A DNA stretch of 64,000 nucleotides from Streptosporangium subroseum (GTDB lineage Bacteria > Actinomycetota > Actinomycetes > Streptosporangiales > Streptosporangiaceae). Below the pieces are notes generated by a model. The model saw nothing but the letters and a program-made list of their open reading frames with translations. It was not told where the DNA came from and did no database searches. Position 1 is the first letter of the stretch, and each line of letters starts with the position of its first letter. Made by a program: the position numbers and the translations under genes. Below are positions 51,908 to 62,466 of the stretch, piece by piece. The stretch covers positions 1-64,000 of the forward strand of contig NZ_FZOD01000041.1 in NCBI RefSeq assembly GCF_900188345.1, in the 5' to 3' direction.

Positions 51908-53017
51908 TCAAAGGTTGCCCCGGAGGTCCTGCTCGCGCTCGATCGCCTCGAAGAGCGCCTTGAAGTTGCCCTTGCCGAAGCCGAGCGAGCCGTGCCGCTC
52001 GATGAGCTCGAAGAACACCGTGGGACGGTCCTGCACGGGCTTGGTGAAGATCTGCAGCAGGTAGCCGTCCTCGTCGCGGTCGACCAGGATCTTGCGCTTC
52101 TTCAGCTCCTCGATCGGCGCGCGGACCTCACCGATCCGGCTACGCAGCTCCGGGTCGTCGTAGTAGGAGTCGGGTGTGTCCAGGAATGCCACCCCGGCCT
52201 CGCGCATGTGGTCGACGGTGCTCAGGATGTCGTTGGTCGCCAGCGCGATGTGCTGCACGCCGGGGCCGCCGTAGAACTCCAGGTATTCGTCGATCTGCGA
52301 CTTCTTCTTGGAGATCGCCGGCTCGTTGAGCGGGAACTTCACCTTGCGGGTGCCGTCCGCGACCACCTTGGACATCAGCGCCGAGTACTCGGTGGCGATG
52401 TCGTCGCCGACGAACTCCGCCATGTTGGTGAAGCCCATGACCCGCTTGTAGAACTCCACCCACTCGTCCATCTTGCCGAGCTCCACGTTGCCGACGCAGT
52501 GGTCGATGGCCTGGAACAGACGGCCGTTACGCACGTCGGGGGCCGGGAGGAGAGGCTCCGCCGCGACGTAGCCGGGCAGGTAGGCGCCGCTGTAGGCGGA
52601 CCGGTCGATCAGGGTGTGCCGGGTCTCGCCATAGGTCGCGATCGCCGCGGACATCACCTTGCCGTGGTCGTCTTCCAACAGGTGCGGCTCTTCCAGGCCC
52701 TTGGCGCCCCGGGCGATCGCGTGGGCGTAGGCGGCCTCGACATCGGGGACCTCGATGGCCAGGTCGATCACACCGTCGCCGTGCTCGGTCACGTGGCGGG
52801 CGATCTCGGTGCCGGGCCGTACGGAACCACGGAACTCGAACCTGGCGCTGCCGGAGGTGAGGACGTACGCCACCTCGTCACGGCTGCCGTTCTCCGGCCC
52901 CCGGTAGGCCACGAGCCGCATGCCGAAAGCGCTGGAGTAGTAGTGGGCGGTCTGCTTGGCGTTGCCCACGGCGAAGACCACGGCGTCCATACCGTTCACA
53001 GGAAAGGTGTCATTCAT
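51908..53017 (-). CDS. hppD: 4-Hydroxyphenylpyruvate dioxygenase
   Basis: 369 aa. Fe(II) ligands are the His in AIDHCVGNVE, the His in GVQHIALATNDI and the Glu in VFFELIERHGSLGFG; the C-terminal GKGNFKALFEAIEREQ helix closes the active site. It converts 4-hydroxyphenylpyruvate to homogentisate in tyrosine breakdown. ATG 53017 chosen. Divergently transcribed from an Lrp/AsnC regulator, the usual actinobacterial arrangement. Confidence 0.96.
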   Translation of the reverse strand: MNDTFPVNGMDAVVFAVGNAKQTAHYYSSAFGMRLVAYRGPENGSRDEVAYVLTSGSARFEFRGSVRPGTEIARHVTEHGDGVIDLAIEVPDVEAAYAHAIARGAKGLEEPHLLEDDHGKVMSAAIATYGETRHTLIDRSAYSGAYLPGYVAAEPLLPAPDVRNGRLFQAIDHCVGNVELGKMDEWVEFYKRVMGFTNMAEFVGDDIATEYSALMSKVVADGTRKVKFPLNEPAISKKKSQIDEYLEFYGGPGVQHIALATNDILSTVDHMREAGVAFLDTPDSYYDDPELRSRIGEVRAPIEELKKRKILVDRDEDGYLLQIFTKPVQDRPTVFFELIERHGSLGFGKGNFKALFEAIEREQDLRGNL

Positions 53018-53119
53018 ATGGATACTGTCCGTTTTAATGGGCGCTTTGTGCAACAGCCACTAAAATGGGTAGACAATATGTACAGCTATTCGCGCGTGAC
53101 ATCGGGATGCCTGTACACC
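53018..53119. promoter_or_regulatory. Divergent hppD/Lrp control region
   Basis: AT-rich 102-nt gap with two AATGGG-containing half-sites about 28 nt apart (near 53037 and 53064) and ATTCATATGGAT next to the hppD start. It probably carries both promoters and Lrp binding sites; no exact boxes are assigned. Confidence 0.45.
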
Positions 53120-53599
53120 ATGACAATTGATCAACTCGACGCCCGGCTCATCGCCCTTCTGGCCGCGGAGCCCAAACTCGGCGTGCTGGAGTGTTCGCGG
53201 CGGCTCGGGGTGGCCAGGGGGACCGTGCAGGCGCGTCTCGATCGGCTGGCCGCACGGAGAGTGATCACCGGCTTCGGTCCCGACGTCGACCCCGCGGCGC
53301 TCGGCTACGACGTGACCGCGTTCGTGACCCTGCAGATCCGGCAGCTCAGCGGGCACGAGCCGGTCGCCGACCAGCTCGCGGCCATCCCCGAGGTCCTGGA
53401 GGTGCACACGATCACCGGGGGTGACGACATGCACTGCCGGGTGGTGGCACGCAGCAATGCCGATCTGCAGCGGGTCATTGACCTGATCGTTGACGTGCAC
53501 GGTGTTGTCAGGACCTCAACGGTGATAGCACTGGACACTCCCGTGCCATACCGGGTTCTGCCTTTGGTGGCCGATGTCCCACGCCAGGGGAGCGGCTAG
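53120..53599 (+). CDS. Lrp/AsnC family regulator
   Basis: 159 aa. AsnC-type HTH (LDARLIALLAAEPKLGVLECSRRLGVARGTVQARLDRLAARRVI) and RAM ligand-binding domain (VTLQIRQLSGHEPVADQLAAIPEVLEVHTITGGDDMHCRVVARSNADLQRVI). ATG 53120. It most likely senses an aromatic amino acid or catabolite and controls hppD next to it. Confidence 0.93.
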   Translation: MTIDQLDARLIALLAAEPKLGVLECSRRLGVARGTVQARLDRLAARRVITGFGPDVDPAALGYDVTAFVTLQIRQLSGHEPVADQLAAIPEVLEVHTITGGDDMHCRVVARSNADLQRVIDLIVDVHGVVRTSTVIALDTPVPYRVLPLVADVPRQGSG

Positions 53600-53701
53600 C
53601 CGTACCATCCCAAGGAGGGTCCAGACACCGTTATCCATCGTTTAACCTTAACGATCCGCACAACCGACGGGGGTCTGGTGCGGATTTGATCGGGGGCACG
53701 C

Positions 53702-55900
53702 GTGCGAATGGGCGGCGGGAAGGGCAGACCCGGGAGACGACTCCTGCGGATCACACTCATCGTCTTCGGCATCGGTCTTTTCTCGGTCATCGGCCTGCTC
53801 GCAGTGGTGTGGGCCGTCACCCCCATCCCGGACAGCACGCAGCCCAAGGCCACCGCGCAGGGTTCGGTGATCTACTACCGTGACGGCAAGACCGTGCTCG
53901 CCAAGCAGGGCGTGAACCGCAAGAGCGTGCCCCTGCAGAAGGTGCCGGAGACGCTCAGAAACGCGGTCATCGCCGCCGAGAACCGCTCGTTCTACGACGA
54001 CAAGGGCGTGTCCGTGTCGGGCACCTTCCGCGCCATGTGGTCCACGGTCAGCGGTCAGCAGCTCCAGGGCGGCTCGACGATCACCCAGCAGATGGTCCGC
54101 AACTACTACAGCGGCCTCAGCCAGGAGCGTTCCGTCGTCCGCAAGCTCAAGGAGGTCATGATCTCCTTGAAGGTGGACCAGTCGAAGTCCAAGGAATGGG
54201 TGCTGGAGCAGTATCTCAACACGATCTACTTCGGCCGGGGCGCCGACGGTGTCCAGGCCGCGGCCAACGCCTACTTCCGTAAGGACGTCGGCAAGCTGAC
54301 CCTCGCCGAGAGCGCCTACCTCGCCGCGGTGATCCAGCAGCCCTCCCGGTTCGCCAACCCCAAGGGCGCCGACCTCGACGCGGCCAAGGCACGCTGGCGA
54401 TCGGTGATCGACGGAATGGTGGAGACCCGGGCGATCACCGCCGAACAGGCCGCCGCGGTCAAGTTCCCCACCCTCAAGGCACCTAAGGCGATCTTCGAGC
54501 CCAAGGGCCAGGAGGGTTACATGCTCGACCAGGTGGCGGCCGAGCTCAAGCAGAGGGGCTACACCGACGAGGTCATCAACCAGGGCGGTTTGAAGATCGT
54601 CTCGACCTTCGACAAGAACCTGATGGCCGCCGCCGAACGGGCCGTCACCTCGGTGCTGCCGGAAGACACCTCCAAGAAGGTCCGCACCGGCCTGGCCGCG
54701 GTGGACCCCGCGACCGGCGAGGTCGTCGCCTTCTACGGCGGCCGCAGCTACACCGCCAACAAGTTCGACAACTCCTTCTCGGCCAAGGTGCAGGCCGGAT
54801 CCACGTTCAAGGCCTACACCCTGGCCGCCGCCCTGGACGACGGCCTCGGCCTCGACACCCGCGTGAACGGCAACTCGCCGATGCATGTCGCCTCGGACCC
54901 CGAGCATCCGATTCCCAACTCGGAGGGCGAGTCGTACGGCGAGATCAACCTGGTCACCGCGACCCAGAACTCGGTGAACACCGCCTTCGTGGACCTCGGA
55001 CAGAGGGTCGGCCTGAACAAGGTGGTCAAGCTCGCCGAGAACGCGGGCATCCCCGCCGCGCAGCTCACCCCGCACAAGGCCGCGGCCGTGCTCCCGCTGG
55101 GGGTGGCGTCCGTGAGCGCCGTGCAGAACGCCTCCGGCTTCGCCGCGTTCGCCGCCGAGGGCGTCCACCACGAGGCCCACGTGATCCGCTCGATCACCGA
55201 CGCCCAGGGCAAGGTCACCAAGAGCACCACCAAGGGCAAGCGGGCCTTCAGCGAGCAGGCCGCGATCGACGCCACCTACGCGCTCACCCAGGTCGTCAAC
55301 GCCGGAACCGGCTCGGCCGCCCGCCTCTACGACCGTCCGGTGGCGGGCAAGACCGGCACCACCGACGAGTCGGCGGCCGCGTGGTTCGCCGGGTTCACCC
55401 CGCAACTGGCGACCGCGGTGGACATGTTCCGTGACGACAACAAACCGGTGGTGGTGGGCGGCAGCGCCCAGTTCGGCGGGAGCTACCCGGCTCAGATCTG
55501 GCACGCCTTCATGACCGAGGCGATGGCGGGCAAACCGGTCAAGGACTTCCCCGAGCCGTCCAACTACGGCTACTCCACGCCCTACGGCGACTACCCGTCC
55601 GACGGCCCGTCCGACGGACCCTACGGCCAGGACTACGGCGACGGGCTCGACCAGAACGGCGACCCCGTCGCCCCCGACCCGCAGGAGACGGGAAACTCGG
55701 TCCCCGACCAGCCCGCGTCCCCCGACCAGAACCAGGCTCCCGACGGCACGGGCGACGGGACGGGCGACGAACTCGGCAACGGCGGCAACGGCGGCAACGG
55801 CCAAGACCAAGGTCAGGGCGACGGCCAGGACCAGGGGCAGTGGCAGGACAACGGCCAGGACCAAGGCCAGGGCCGGTGGCAGGGCAACGGCCAGGGCTAG
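53702..55900 (+). CDS. Class A penicillin-binding protein
   Basis: 732 aa. Membrane helix near residues 17-40; transglycosylase domain with catalytic Glu in IAAENRSFYDDKGV and GGSTITQQMVRNYY; transpeptidase with SxxK in AGSTFKAY, SVN in ATQNSVNTAF and KTG in GKTGTTDES. It polymerises and crosslinks peptidoglycan. The C-terminal 100 residues are Asp/Gly/Gln/Asn-rich (GQDQGQGDGQDQ) and disordered; the same composition continues about 55 nt past the stop. The start is GTG 53702, or ATG 53708. Confidence 0.95.
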   Translation: MRMGGGKGRPGRRLLRITLIVFGIGLFSVIGLLAVVWAVTPIPDSTQPKATAQGSVIYYRDGKTVLAKQGVNRKSVPLQKVPETLRNAVIAAENRSFYDDKGVSVSGTFRAMWSTVSGQQLQGGSTITQQMVRNYYSGLSQERSVVRKLKEVMISLKVDQSKSKEWVLEQYLNTIYFGRGADGVQAAANAYFRKDVGKLTLAESAYLAAVIQQPSRFANPKGADLDAAKARWRSVIDGMVETRAITAEQAAAVKFPTLKAPKAIFEPKGQEGYMLDQVAAELKQRGYTDEVINQGGLKIVSTFDKNLMAAAERAVTSVLPEDTSKKVRTGLAAVDPATGEVVAFYGGRSYTANKFDNSFSAKVQAGSTFKAYTLAAALDDGLGLDTRVNGNSPMHVASDPEHPIPNSEGESYGEINLVTATQNSVNTAFVDLGQRVGLNKVVKLAENAGIPAAQLTPHKAAAVLPLGVASVSAVQNASGFAAFAAEGVHHEAHVIRSITDAQGKVTKSTTKGKRAFSEQAAIDATYALTQVVNAGTGSAARLYDRPVAGKTGTTDESAAAWFAGFTPQLATAVDMFRDDNKPVVVGGSAQFGGSYPAQIWHAFMTEAMAGKPVKDFPEPSNYGYSTPYGDYPSDGPSDGPYGQDYGDGLDQNGDPVAPDPQETGNSVPDQPASPDQNQAPDGTGDGTGDELGNGGNGGNGQDQGQGDGQDQGQWQDNGQDQGQGRWQGNGQG

Positions 55901-55993
55901 CGCCGCCAGGGCCGGGATCAGGGCAACGGCCAGGGCCCTGGGCAGGACCGGGGCCGACGCGTCACCGCCGGCCCCGGGCGTCAGGCCCTCCGT

Positions 55994-58033
<2,040 letters not shown>

Positions 58034-58242
58034 CGAGACCCTCCTGCGTAAGTGGTGCGTGCGTTCTCGTCGCGCGAGACGTGCTCGGATCGCACGTACT
58101 CGTTCTACCTCCACGGCCTCACCTCACACTAAACCGAACACGGGGCCACACCGTGAACATGCGGGGTCGTACCCGACGCGGCTCGCGCCCAACTGAGCTG
58201 GGGAGATGTGCTGGTGCGGCATCGGGCGTAGGCTCTCTGGGC

Positions 58243-59403
58243 GTGGATCTCGACTTCGTCTGTGTGCACGCCGGCAGGACAGCCTCCGAGCTGACCCGGC
58301 GTGATGTGGCTCGCGCGCTGCTTGCCGTGCCCTCAGGGGTGGCGCTGGTGGCCATCCCCGATCTGAGGAGAGCGCTGATGGCGGTGGGCAACCCGCTGTC
58401 ACTGCCCTTCTGGGATTCCGCCAAGACGACGCTCAGCGCGATCGAGTCCGGTGGGGCGACGGTGGGCGACGTGCAACGGTGGCTGGAGTCCACCGGCACC
58501 GAGCCGCTGCTGCTCACCCGCAGCTTCTTCGTCTGGCCCGAGGAGGACGAGCGGGGACCGATCGGCGCGGAGATGTTCCGCGGCCTGGTCGCCTATCTGG
58601 AAGAACGGGTCGCCGCCGGGGAGATCGATCCCGACGCGCTCGCCCAGGGTGACGAGGACGCCAGGGAGGTCTACGCGGACCTGCAGGAGCGCTGGCTCAC
58701 CAGCCCGCTGCCCGACGGGAGGGTGCCGGGAGCCGCGGTGAGCGACGAGCAGGATGAGGAGCTGTTCGCCGCCTGGGACGAGGAGGAGGCGTTCGCCCTC
58801 AGCGAGCTGCGCCGCATCCTGGCGGAGCTGCCCGATCCCGAACGGCCCGTCAGGGAGCTGAAGGCCGCCGCCACGCGGCTGCGCGAGGTGCTGGCCGAGC
58901 CCGGCTACCCCGGTAACGTGCTGCGGGCGTGCGCCGGATACGACGGGCAGCCGCTGCCCGCCGACGACGAGGACCTCTGGCTGACCGTCACGGCGGGCAT
59001 CGCCGGGCCGATCTCGGACCTGCCCGATGAGGACGACAGCGCTGAGGAGTTCTCCAACCTGGACAACGAGCTCAGCCACGAGGACTCCGTGCTGGCCGCG
59101 CTGTGCGCGATCCACCACGCGGACTGGCTGGCCGTGGTCGCCGCCCTGGCCAGGCGCGGGCCGGGGGTCCTGGCCTCGCCCGAGCGGATCGCCCGGCTCA
59201 TCGCCGAGTCCGAGGACATCGACGTCGCGCTGGACGAGCCGGAGGACCTGGAGGCGGCGGAGACGCTCTTCAGCTCGGTGACACCGCTGTGGGCGTGCCT
59301 CGGGATCGTCGACAGGACCGAGGTGCTCACCCCGCTGGGCCGCTGGGGCCTGCCCAGGGCCCTGGAGCGGGCCTGGTCGTCGACGGACGTGCTCGGCGAC
59401 TAG
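58243..59403 (+). CDS. Hypothetical actinobacterial protein
   Basis: 386 aa from GTG 58243. Very acidic, helical; parts such as WDSAKTTLSAIESGGATVGDVQRWL and LFAAWDEEEAFALSELRRILAEL, plus a closing TPLWACLGIVDRTEVLTPLGRWGLPRALERAW that looks like a winged-helix-type end. No family recognised and no catalytic signature. No signal peptide, so likely cytoplasmic. Alternative starts lie upstream (frame open to 58081), but conservation-like composition starts at MDLDFVCVHAG. Confidence 0.6.
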   Translation: MDLDFVCVHAGRTASELTRRDVARALLAVPSGVALVAIPDLRRALMAVGNPLSLPFWDSAKTTLSAIESGGATVGDVQRWLESTGTEPLLLTRSFFVWPEEDERGPIGAEMFRGLVAYLEERVAAGEIDPDALAQGDEDAREVYADLQERWLTSPLPDGRVPGAAVSDEQDEELFAAWDEEEAFALSELRRILAELPDPERPVRELKAAATRLREVLAEPGYPGNVLRACAGYDGQPLPADDEDLWLTVTAGIAGPISDLPDEDDSAEEFSNLDNELSHEDSVLAALCAIHHADWLAVVAALARRGPGVLASPERIARLIAESEDIDVALDEPEDLEAAETLFSSVTPLWACLGIVDRTEVLTPLGRWGLPRALERAWSSTDVLGD

Positions 59404-59404
59404 C

Positions 59405-59510
59405 GGGTGAGGGCGGTGCGGCTCGGAGGCCAGGACGATGCGGCCTCCGAGGGTGAGGGCGGTGCGGCTCGGAGCCCAGGACGGTGCGGCCTCCGAGGGT
59501 GAGGGCGGTG
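59405..59510. repeat. 46-bp direct repeats carrying duplicated hairpins
   Basis: GGGTGAGGGCGGTGCGGCTCGG recurs at 59405, 59451 and partly 59497 (46-bp period). Each full unit includes a hairpin: 9-bp perfect stem at 59423-59431/59442-59450, and 59469-59477/59488-59496 with one mismatch. They can act as terminators between the convergent genes at 59403 and 59542. Confidence 0.8.
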
Positions 59511-59541
59511 CGCCGTACGGCCTACACGCGCCGCCCCGCTG

Positions 59542-59859
59542 TCACTCCCCGTCCTCGACCAGGTCGAGGTAGTCCTCATGCACCAGATCTTTGTATTCGG
59601 GGTGTCGCCGGATGTATCGAGCGACGAAGGGGCAGAGCGGCACGACCGGCAGGCCTGCCGTACGGCTCTGGTCCAGGGCCGCGACGACCAGGCGGCTACC
59701 CAGGCCCATTCCCTCGAACTTGGGGAGGATCTCGGTGTGCGTGAAAAAGATCTTATTGGGGCGTCGCCGGTACTGGGCGAACCCGGCGACCTCGCCGTCG
59801 ACCAGGATCTCGAAGCGAGAGGCTTCCGGATGGTCGGAGACCTCGATGTTTTCAGGCAT
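59542..59859 (-). CDS. GNAT-type N-acetyltransferase (YjdJ-like)
   Basis: 105 aa. Compact GNAT form: FEILVDGEVAGFAQYRRRPNKIFFTHTEILPKFEGMGLGSRLVVAALDQSRTAG with the acetyl-CoA loop EGMGLGSRLV, ending CPFVARYIRRHPEYKDLV. This size and sequence type belongs to the YjdJ/NATD1 group. Target unknown. ATG 59859. Confidence 0.92.
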   Translation of the reverse strand: MPENIEVSDHPEASRFEILVDGEVAGFAQYRRRPNKIFFTHTEILPKFEGMGLGSRLVVAALDQSRTAGLPVVPLCPFVARYIRRHPEYKDLVHEDYLDLVEDGE

Positions 59860-59905
59860 GCCCGTCCTCAGAGGGGTCTGCGCCGGATCTTCCGGGGGAG
59901 ATCGG

Positions 59906-60094
59906 CTAGGGGGAGGTGGGGGTGGTGTCGTTCTGCTTCCGCAGCTCCGCCTCGGACGGAACCTCGATCTTGGCGACGTGTCTCCTCATCGACTTCACGA
60001 GCAGGAACAGGGCGAAGCCCAATGCCGCGACGACGAGGAATCCCACCAGGCCGGGACCGATCTCACCTTTGATGGCGCTGTCAAATGCAATCAC
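59906..60094 (-). CDS. Small single-span membrane protein
   Basis: 62 aa, one helix (GLVGFLVVAALGFALFLLVKSM) followed by RRHVAKIEVPSEAELRKQ. Similar small proteins sit next to mca in actinobacteria; function unknown. GTG 60094 start. It lies 34 nt after the mca stop on the same strand. Confidence 0.78.
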   Translation of the reverse strand: MIAFDSAIKGEIGPGLVGFLVVAALGFALFLLVKSMRRHVAKIEVPSEAELRKQNDTTPTSP

Positions 60095-60128
60095 ATCTCA
60101 AGTTTGCCACCGACCCCCCACAGTCGTG

Positions 60129-61013
60129 TCAGTGGCAGGCGTGCGAGACGTTGTCCGCGTGGATGCCGGTGAACAGGTCGTCTTCGGGAAGCTCGACATC
60201 CACGAGCGATCGGGCCAGATGGTAGTCCTCGGTCGGCCAGATCTCACGCTGCAGGTCACGCGGGCAGACGAAGAAGGAGCCGTCGGGGTCGACCTGGGTG
60301 GCGTGCGCGAGCAGCGCCTCGTCGCGGGCCTCGAAGTAGTCGCCGCAGGGAACCTTGGTGGTCACCGGCCACTTCTGCGGGCGGTCTTCCCACCGGGAGA
60401 TCCAGTCGGCGTAGGGGGAGCCGATGCCGCGTGAGGTCATCGCCTCGTGCAGCGCCTCGAACCGCTCCTTGGTGAAGCCCATCTGGTAGTAGAGCTTCAG
60501 GGGCTGCCAGGGCTCCCCGGCCTCCGGGTAGCGGTCGGGGTCGCCGGCGGCCTCGAAGGCCTCCACCGAGACGCGGTTGGTCATGATGTGGTCGGGGTGC
60601 GGGTAACCGCCGTCGTCGTCGTAGGTGAGGATGACGTGCGGCCTGAACTCGCGTACGGCGGCGACCAGCGGCGCGGAGGCGATCTCGAGCGGCTGGACGG
60701 CGAAGCAGCCCTCGGGCAGCGGCTCGCTCTCGTCCTCCGGCAGGCCGGAGTCGACGAATCCCATGAAACGCTGCTGCACACCGAGGATCTCCCGTGCGCG
60801 CTCCATCTCCAGTCGCCGGACCTCGCCGATGTTCTCAAGGATGTCAGGGCGATCCATCTTGGGATTCAGGATCGAACCGCGTTCACCCCCGGTGAGGGTG
60901 CAGACCAGCACGTCCATGCCTTCCGCGACATAGCGCGCCATGGTGGCCGCGCCCTTACTCGACTCGTCGTCGGGATGCGCGTGAACGGCCATCAGCCTCA
61001 GCGGTGCACTCAC
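60129..61013 (-). CDS. mca: Mycothiol S-conjugate amidase
   Basis: 294 aa, PIG-L/LmbE deacetylase fold. Zinc site: AVHAHPDDESSKGA and GGYPHPDH; TGGERGSILNP and KLYYQMGFTKERFEALHEAM are specific to the Mca/MshB family. It cleaves mycothiol-toxin conjugates to mercapturic acids and glucosaminyl-inositol. Start GTG 61013. Its presence marks an actinobacterium. Confidence 0.95.
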   Translation of the reverse strand: MSAPLRLMAVHAHPDDESSKGAATMARYVAEGMDVLVCTLTGGERGSILNPKMDRPDILENIGEVRRLEMERAREILGVQQRFMGFVDSGLPEDESEPLPEGCFAVQPLEIASAPLVAAVREFRPHVILTYDDDGGYPHPDHIMTNRVSVEAFEAAGDPDRYPEAGEPWQPLKLYYQMGFTKERFEALHEAMTSRGIGSPYADWISRWEDRPQKWPVTTKVPCGDYFEARDEALLAHATQVDPDGSFFVCPRDLQREIWPTEDYHLARSLVDVELPEDDLFTGIHADNVSHACH

Positions 61014-61235
61014 GGGCTCGATGTCTCCTCTATGTCGGTTGCGCTCGGGTCTTCGCTTGCCTCGCGGACGTCATGTCTCGACATGCCGTTCGCCTCGCTC
61101 GCTCGTGCCGCACCGCTCCCTGGGCTTAAGTCACTCTAGGAAGAGGTTAGTTTCTCTTGGGCGGTCGCGAGGGCGAGGCCCCCGCGAGGGACAATTGTCT
61201 CGGACAACACCGAGGTAGTGCAGGGAGATTCCGTC

Positions 61236-61664
61236 ATGGCCACCAGCGAGGCCGAGAAGGGCCGTCATGACGGCCCGATCCTTGGCACCCCGGGCGACTT
61301 CCCCGATCGTCCGGAACGCAAGGGGCGCTTCGTCGTGCACGTCGTGATCGCGATCCTCTGCGCCGTGTGCGCAGGTGGGTGGGGTTATGTGATGTGGGCG
61401 GCGGGAGGTGACACTGAAGTCAGCAACCAAGTCATTGCTTTTGATGCCAGCAGCGGTGATTCTGTGCAAATCACCTTCGAAGTGAGCAAGCCAACCGACC
61501 GGGCTGTGCTGTGCCAGCTCCAGGCCACGGATGTCAACCACGTGGAGGTGGGGAGCCGTGAGGTCAATATTCCACCTGGTGAGGGATATGTTCGGCTTAC
61601 CGAACGGCTAGAGACCAGTGCCCCGGCTACTTCGGGTGCCGTGCACTACTGCTATCTCGTATAG
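61236..61664 (+). CDS. DUF4307 membrane protein
   Basis: 142 aa. Polar N-terminus, one helix (FVVHVVIAILCAVCAGGWGYVMW), then an extracytoplasmic beta domain with VIAFDASSGDSVQITFEVSKPTDRAVLCQLQATDVNHVEVGSREVNIP and a final HYCYLV. This is the common DUF4307 form located beside mca in actinobacteria. ATG 61236 has AGGGAG 8 nt before. Unlike the rest, its second half is less GC-biased. Confidence 0.88.
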   Translation: MATSEAEKGRHDGPILGTPGDFPDRPERKGRFVVHVVIAILCAVCAGGWGYVMWAAGGDTEVSNQVIAFDASSGDSVQITFEVSKPTDRAVLCQLQATDVNHVEVGSREVNIPPGEGYVRLTERLETSAPATSGAVHYCYLV

Positions 61665-61784
61665 TGAGACATTTGGGGAAGCGTTTGAGCGGTTAACTTG
61701 TTAGCCTTTCGAAATTCGACCGCCCGCTACCCAGATCATCCGCTACACCAGAACGAAGCCCCCAAGAGGAAGCAAGGAGAACCC

Positions 61785-62285
61785 GTGGCCGACTCCCACA
61801 ACGAGAGCGTCACCTGGCTCACTCAGGAGGCGTACGACCGCCTGAAGGCGGAGTTCGAATACCTCTCGGGGCCCGGGCGCACCGACATCGCCAAGAAGAT
61901 CGAAGACGCCCGCGAAGAGGGCGACCTGAAGGAGAACGGCGGCTACCACGCCGCCAAGGACGAGCAGGGCAAGATGGAAGCCCGCATCTACCATCTCCAT
62001 CAGATCATCGAGAACGCCCGGGTGGGCGAGGCGCCCCGCACCGAAGGTGTGGTGGGCCCCGGAATGACCGTCACCGTCAGTTTCCAGGGCGACGACGAAG
62101 AGGTCACCTTCCTGCTCGCCTCCCGTGAGGAGAGCGGCGCCCCGATCGACGTCTACTCGCCCAAGTCGCCGCTTGGCGCGGCGATCAACGGCAAGAAGAT
62201 CGGCGAGAAGGCCTCCTACACGATGCCGAACGGCCGCTCCAACACGGTCGAGATTCTTGAGGCCGTGCCGTACATCGGTAACTGA
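61785..62285 (+). CDS. greA: Transcription elongation factor GreA
   Basis: 166 aa. N-terminal coiled coil with WLTQEAYDRLKAEFEYLSGPGRTDIAKKIEDAREEGDLKENGGYHAAKDEQ, whose acidic tip stimulates RNA cleavage by stalled RNA polymerase; C-terminal FKBP-like domain (TVSFQGDDEEVTFLL, SPKSPLGAAINGKKIGEKASYTMPNG). The start is GTG 61785 with AAGGAG upstream. Confidence 0.97.
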   Translation: MADSHNESVTWLTQEAYDRLKAEFEYLSGPGRTDIAKKIEDAREEGDLKENGGYHAAKDEQGKMEARIYHLHQIIENARVGEAPRTEGVVGPGMTVTVSFQGDDEEVTFLLASREESGAPIDVYSPKSPLGAAINGKKIGEKASYTMPNGRSNTVEILEAVPYIGN

Positions 62286-62302
62286 CCTCACCCGAATCCA
62301 GT

Positions 62303-62332
62303 GATCCGCCGGGGCCCTGGTCCCGGCGGATC
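62303..62332 (+). terminator. Terminator of greA
   Basis: Perfect 11-bp stem GATCCGCCGGG/CCCGGCGGATC with 8-nt loop, 17 nt after the stop. Confidence 0.8.
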
Positions 62333-62466
62333 GTCGTGTGTCCGAAGGGCTTCATCCGGCGTGTGATCGTGTCGAAGATAAGACGCTTTTCGGTGGATTC
62401 GCGTGCATTATGGCTCGGTGTACGGCACCCTCGTATGGCTGACTCCGGACGGGAAGGGGAGACATC

